From Rhodoferax sp. (GTDB taxonomy: Bacteria > Pseudomonadota > Gammaproteobacteria > Burkholderiales > Burkholderiaceae): a stretch of DNA of 6,880 bases. A model generated the notes under the pieces. That model ran no database searches and was not told the origin of the DNA. It saw only the letters and a program-made list of their open reading frames with translations. Shown piece by piece: positions 5,591-6,880 of the stretch. Location: assembly GCA_028292075.1 (NCBI GenBank), contig JAQGNA010000629.1, positions 1-6,880 of the forward strand. Direction: 5' to 3'. How positions within the stretch are numbered: the stretch's first letter is position 1; every line of letters begins with the position of its first letter. The position numbers were made by a program, and so were the translations under genes.

Positions 5591-5832
5591 GGCGGTGGAG
5601 AAGCCGGTTGGGGTCGCCGTGGTCGGGATGATGTCGTCGTCCCCGTTGCGGTGGGCGCATGCTTTGGCATCACCCTTTTGACTTGAATCATGTTTGAATC
5701 GAATTCTGCGCCCGTTTAGGGTGAATAAGCCAATATTTCTCCTGGTTGCATCGGCTTTGAGTATGCTTGAAGGGACCGTTGATTTTGACGGAGGCAGTCC
5801 GCCGGCCTTTCGGCTCGGCAGGAGATACCCAA
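5591..5832. promoter_or_regulatory. Divergent regulatory region between the MerR gene and the HiPIP-photolyase operon
   Basis: These 242 bp separate two diverging starts and are AT-richer in the middle (about 5676-5770). TTGAATC occurs at 5683-5689 and 5694-5700, an 11-bp period, and is flanked by a perfect 7-bp inverted repeat, TCACCCT (5670-5676) and AGGGTGA (5718-5724). On the minus strand, TTGGCT (complement of 5728-5733) and CAGAAT (complement of 5703-5708) are 19 bp apart, the long spacer typical of MerR-controlled promoters. Each matches its consensus at only four of six bases. On the plus strand, TTGACT (5678-5683) resembles a -35 but has no good -10 partner, and TATGCT (5762-5767) resembles a -10 without a good -35. 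Confidence 0.45.
5801..5825 (+). promoter_or_regulatory. Leader hairpin and strong Shine-Dalgarno of the HiPIP gene
   Basis: AGGAGA (5820-5825) is a strong ribosome-binding site 7 bases before the ATG at 5833 and fixes that start. Directly upstream, GCCG (5801-5804) pairs with CGGC (5816-5819) and GCC-type pairing continues at 5805-5807 with 5812-5814, around a TTTC loop and one bulged T. This gives a 7-bp stem abutting the Shine-Dalgarno. It could keep the site exposed or stabilise the 5' end; no function is shown. Confidence 0.55.
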
Positions 5833-6135
5833 ATGACCCACCCCCGCCGCGTTTTTCTGTTCGCCCTTGCCGCCACCGGCGCCACCCATGCAGGCCATGC
5901 CCAGGCCCAGGCCAAGGTCGATGAAAAAGACCCGCAGGCCGCTGCGCTCGGCTATGTGAAGGACACCACCAAGGCCGACGACAAGAAGTACCCCAAGCAC
6001 GCCGCCAGCCAGATGTGCGGCAATTGCGCGCTCTACCAGGGCAAGCCGTCCGACCCGGCCGGCGGCTGCCCGCTGTTCGCAGGCAAGCAGGTGGAAGCCA
6101 AGGCATGGTGCAGTGCCTGGGCCAAGAAGGGATGA
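5833..6135 (+). CDS. High-potential iron-sulfur protein (HiPIP), exported
   Basis: This is a 100-residue soluble electron carrier holding one [4Fe-4S] cluster. The four cluster ligands are visible as Cys62, Cys65 (MCGNCALYQG), Cys79 (GGCPLF) and Cys93 (AWCSAW), the classical HiPIP spacing. The family's conserved Tyr near the cluster is at position 41 in AALGYVKD. The N-terminus has a twin-arginine signal, PRRVFLFALA, with probable cleavage in the HAQA region at about 24-26, so the protein would fold with its cluster in the cytoplasm and act in the periplasm. HiPIPs shuttle electrons in photosynthetic or respiratory chains; nothing else photosynthetic is seen here. Its TGA overlaps the next ATG by four bases (ATGA). 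It leads the operon and has the best ribosome site in the region. The unusual feature is its linkage to a photolyase. Confidence 0.92.
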   Translation: MTHPRRVFLFALAATGATHAGHAQAQAKVDEKDPQAAALGYVKDTTKADDKKYPKHAASQMCGNCALYQGKPSDPAGGCPLFAGKQVEAKAWCSAWAKKG

Positions 6136-6290
6136 AGCCGCCGCCCGCATTCAGGGGCAACAAGCAATTCTTGCCGAGCAAGCTGTGCGCGGCCTGCGGC
6201 CGGACGATGGTCTGGCGCAAGCGCTGGGCCCGCAACTGGGACGCGGTGAAGTTCTGTTCCGACGCCTGCCGGAGCCGAGGCCATGCCTGA
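6132..6290 (+). CDS. DUF2256 small zinc-ribbon-like protein
   Basis: This 52-residue protein has two cysteine pairs, Cys19-x2-Cys22 (KLCAACGRTMVWRKRWARNW) and Cys42-x3-Cys46 (KFCSDACRSRG). This is the DUF2256 pattern: a basic Trp-rich centre, WRKRWARNWDAVKFCS, between two metal-binding knuckles. The expected role is metal (zinc) binding and perhaps nucleic acid or protein contact, and the biochemical function is unknown. From memory, the family often neighbours or is fused to cryptochrome/photolyase genes, which fits here. Its ATG overlaps the HiPIP stop by 4 bases and its stop overlaps the photolyase start by 8 bases, so it is embedded between two coupled genes. It has no signal peptide and should be cytoplasmic. 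Automated callers could easily miss it because of its size. Confidence 0.87.
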   Translation: MKPPPAFRGNKQFLPSKLCAACGRTMVWRKRWARNWDAVKFCSDACRSRGHA

Positions 6291-6880
6291 GTGCCGCGCG
6301 TTGGTACTGGTTCTCGGCGACCAGCTCGACCTCGACGGCGCGGCCTTCGACGGCTTCGATCCGTCGCAAGACACCGTGTGGATGGCCGAAGTGGCCGAGG
6401 AGTCGACGCACGTATGGTCGGCCAAGCCCCGCATCGCGATGTTCCTCGCGGCCATGCGGCACTTCGCCCAGGCGGTGCGCGGACGCGGGTGGCCGTTGAC
6501 CTATCTTTCGCTCGACGACGACGGCAACCCCGGCACCCTCGCCCTCGCGCTGCACCAGGCGATCGACCGGTTGAAGCCTGAGCGCCTGGTGCTGTCGGCA
6601 CCTGGTGACTTCCGGGTGCTGGCCATGCTGCGCGCCGTGGCCGAAGAGCGCGGCCTGGCACTCGACCTGCGGGCCGATCGGCATTTCTATGCCACGGTGC
6701 GCGAGTTCGCAGCGCATGCGCGTCGCAAGGGCGAACTCCGCCTCGAATACTTTTACCGCGAGATGCGCCAGACCCACGGCGTGCTGATGAACGGTGGCGA
6801 ACCACTCGGCGGCCAGTGGAACTTCGACGCCGACAACCGGGCCGCGTTCGGCGCGGCGGGGCCGGGCGCCCTGCCCGCGC
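6283..6880 (+). CDS. Cryptochrome/photolyase of the FeS-BCP (PhrB-like) family, 3' truncated
   Basis: This is a flavoprotein of the deoxyribodipyrimidine photolyase-related family (COG3046), which uses blue light to repair (6-4) photoproducts or to signal. The frame from the ATG at 6283 is open to the window edge, giving 199 complete residues of an expected ~500. Visible family marks are LVLVLGDQLD at the start, VWMAEVAEESTHVWSAKPRIAMFLAAMRHFA (in parts, about 27-57), LVLSAPGDFRVL (about 102-113), EYFYREMRQTHGVLM (about 155-169) and GGQWNFDADNR (about 176-186). The FAD-binding and iron-sulfur cysteine region is beyond the edge, so the cluster is inferred from the family. GGAG (6271-6274) sits 8 bases upstream, and the start overlaps the DUF2256 gene by 8 bases. 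Repair enzyme versus photoreceptor cannot be decided from this part. Confidence 0.9.
   Translation, partial: MPECRALVLVLGDQLDLDGAAFDGFDPSQDTVWMAEVAEESTHVWSAKPRIAMFLAAMRHFAQAVRGRGWPLTYLSLDDDGNPGTLALALHQAIDRLKPERLVLSAPGDFRVLAMLRAVAEERGLALDLRADRHFYATVREFAAHARRKGELRLEYFYREMRQTHGVLMNGGEPLGGQWNFDADNRAAFGAAGPGALPA

Noticed and set aside
5833..6135. Part of a photosynthesis gene cluster, because HiPIP can serve reaction centres
   Set aside because: No puf, bch or crt genes are in the window; HiPIP is also common in non-phototrophic Burkholderiales.
4445..6805. A 786-codon open frame on the minus strand that covers the regulator and continues upstream
   Set aside because: Only the part from 5590 downward has a protein family signature. 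The upstream ~405 codons run antisense to the HiPIP, DUF2256 and photolyase genes and are rich in Arg/Pro/Gly, as expected from GC-rich antisense frames.

Overview
The window is GC-rich, densely coded DNA with short intergenic gaps. It looks like a chromosomal segment of a betaproteobacterium of the order Burkholderiales, most likely Comamonadaceae and possibly Variovorax-like. This rests on a malic enzyme with a fused phosphotransacetylase domain, a small HiPIP, GC-rich codon use, and an intergenic repeat with G/C-run hairpins that, from memory, resembles repeats common in those genomes. No search was run, so the taxonomy is an inference.

Layout. (1) 1-834 (+): C-terminal end of an NADP-type malic enzyme (phosphotransacetylase-like domain), with its start outside the window. 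(2) 835-1135: a non-coding gap holding three strong hairpins. (3) 1136-4421 (+): a gene cluster for an NMT1/THI5-type ABC importer (binding protein, ATPase, permease) followed by a CDA-superfamily nucleoside/nucleobase deaminase. The gene order suggests uptake and then deamination of a nitrogen heterocycle, but the substrate cannot be read from the sequence. (4) 4445-5590 (-): a 381-residue MerR-family regulator. It has an N-terminal winged helix, a long low-complexity linker, a Rossmann-like domain without the cobalamin-binding His motif, and a C-terminal helical domain with a Cys/His cluster. (5) 5591-5832: a divergent regulatory region with 11-bp-spaced direct repeats inside an inverted repeat. 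(6) 5833-6880 (+): a tightly overlapping set consisting of a Tat-type exported HiPIP, a 52-residue DUF2256 zinc-ribbon-like protein, and the first ~199 residues of an FeS-BCP/PhrB-type cryptochrome/photolyase, which runs off the window.

The most interesting part is 4445-6880. A LitR/CarH-like but apparently non-B12 MerR regulator is divergent from a HiPIP-DUF2256-photolyase operon. MerR-type light regulators next to photolyase genes are known from LitR/CarH systems. The degenerate sensory domain, the Cys/His cluster, and the translational linkage of an exported iron-sulfur electron carrier to a cytoplasmic iron-sulfur photolyase are not explained by those known systems.

In-frame tandem micro-repeats occur three times: 12 bp at the deaminase start, and 12 bp and 9 bp inside the MerR gene. 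They suggest replication-slippage variation in dispensable tails and linkers.
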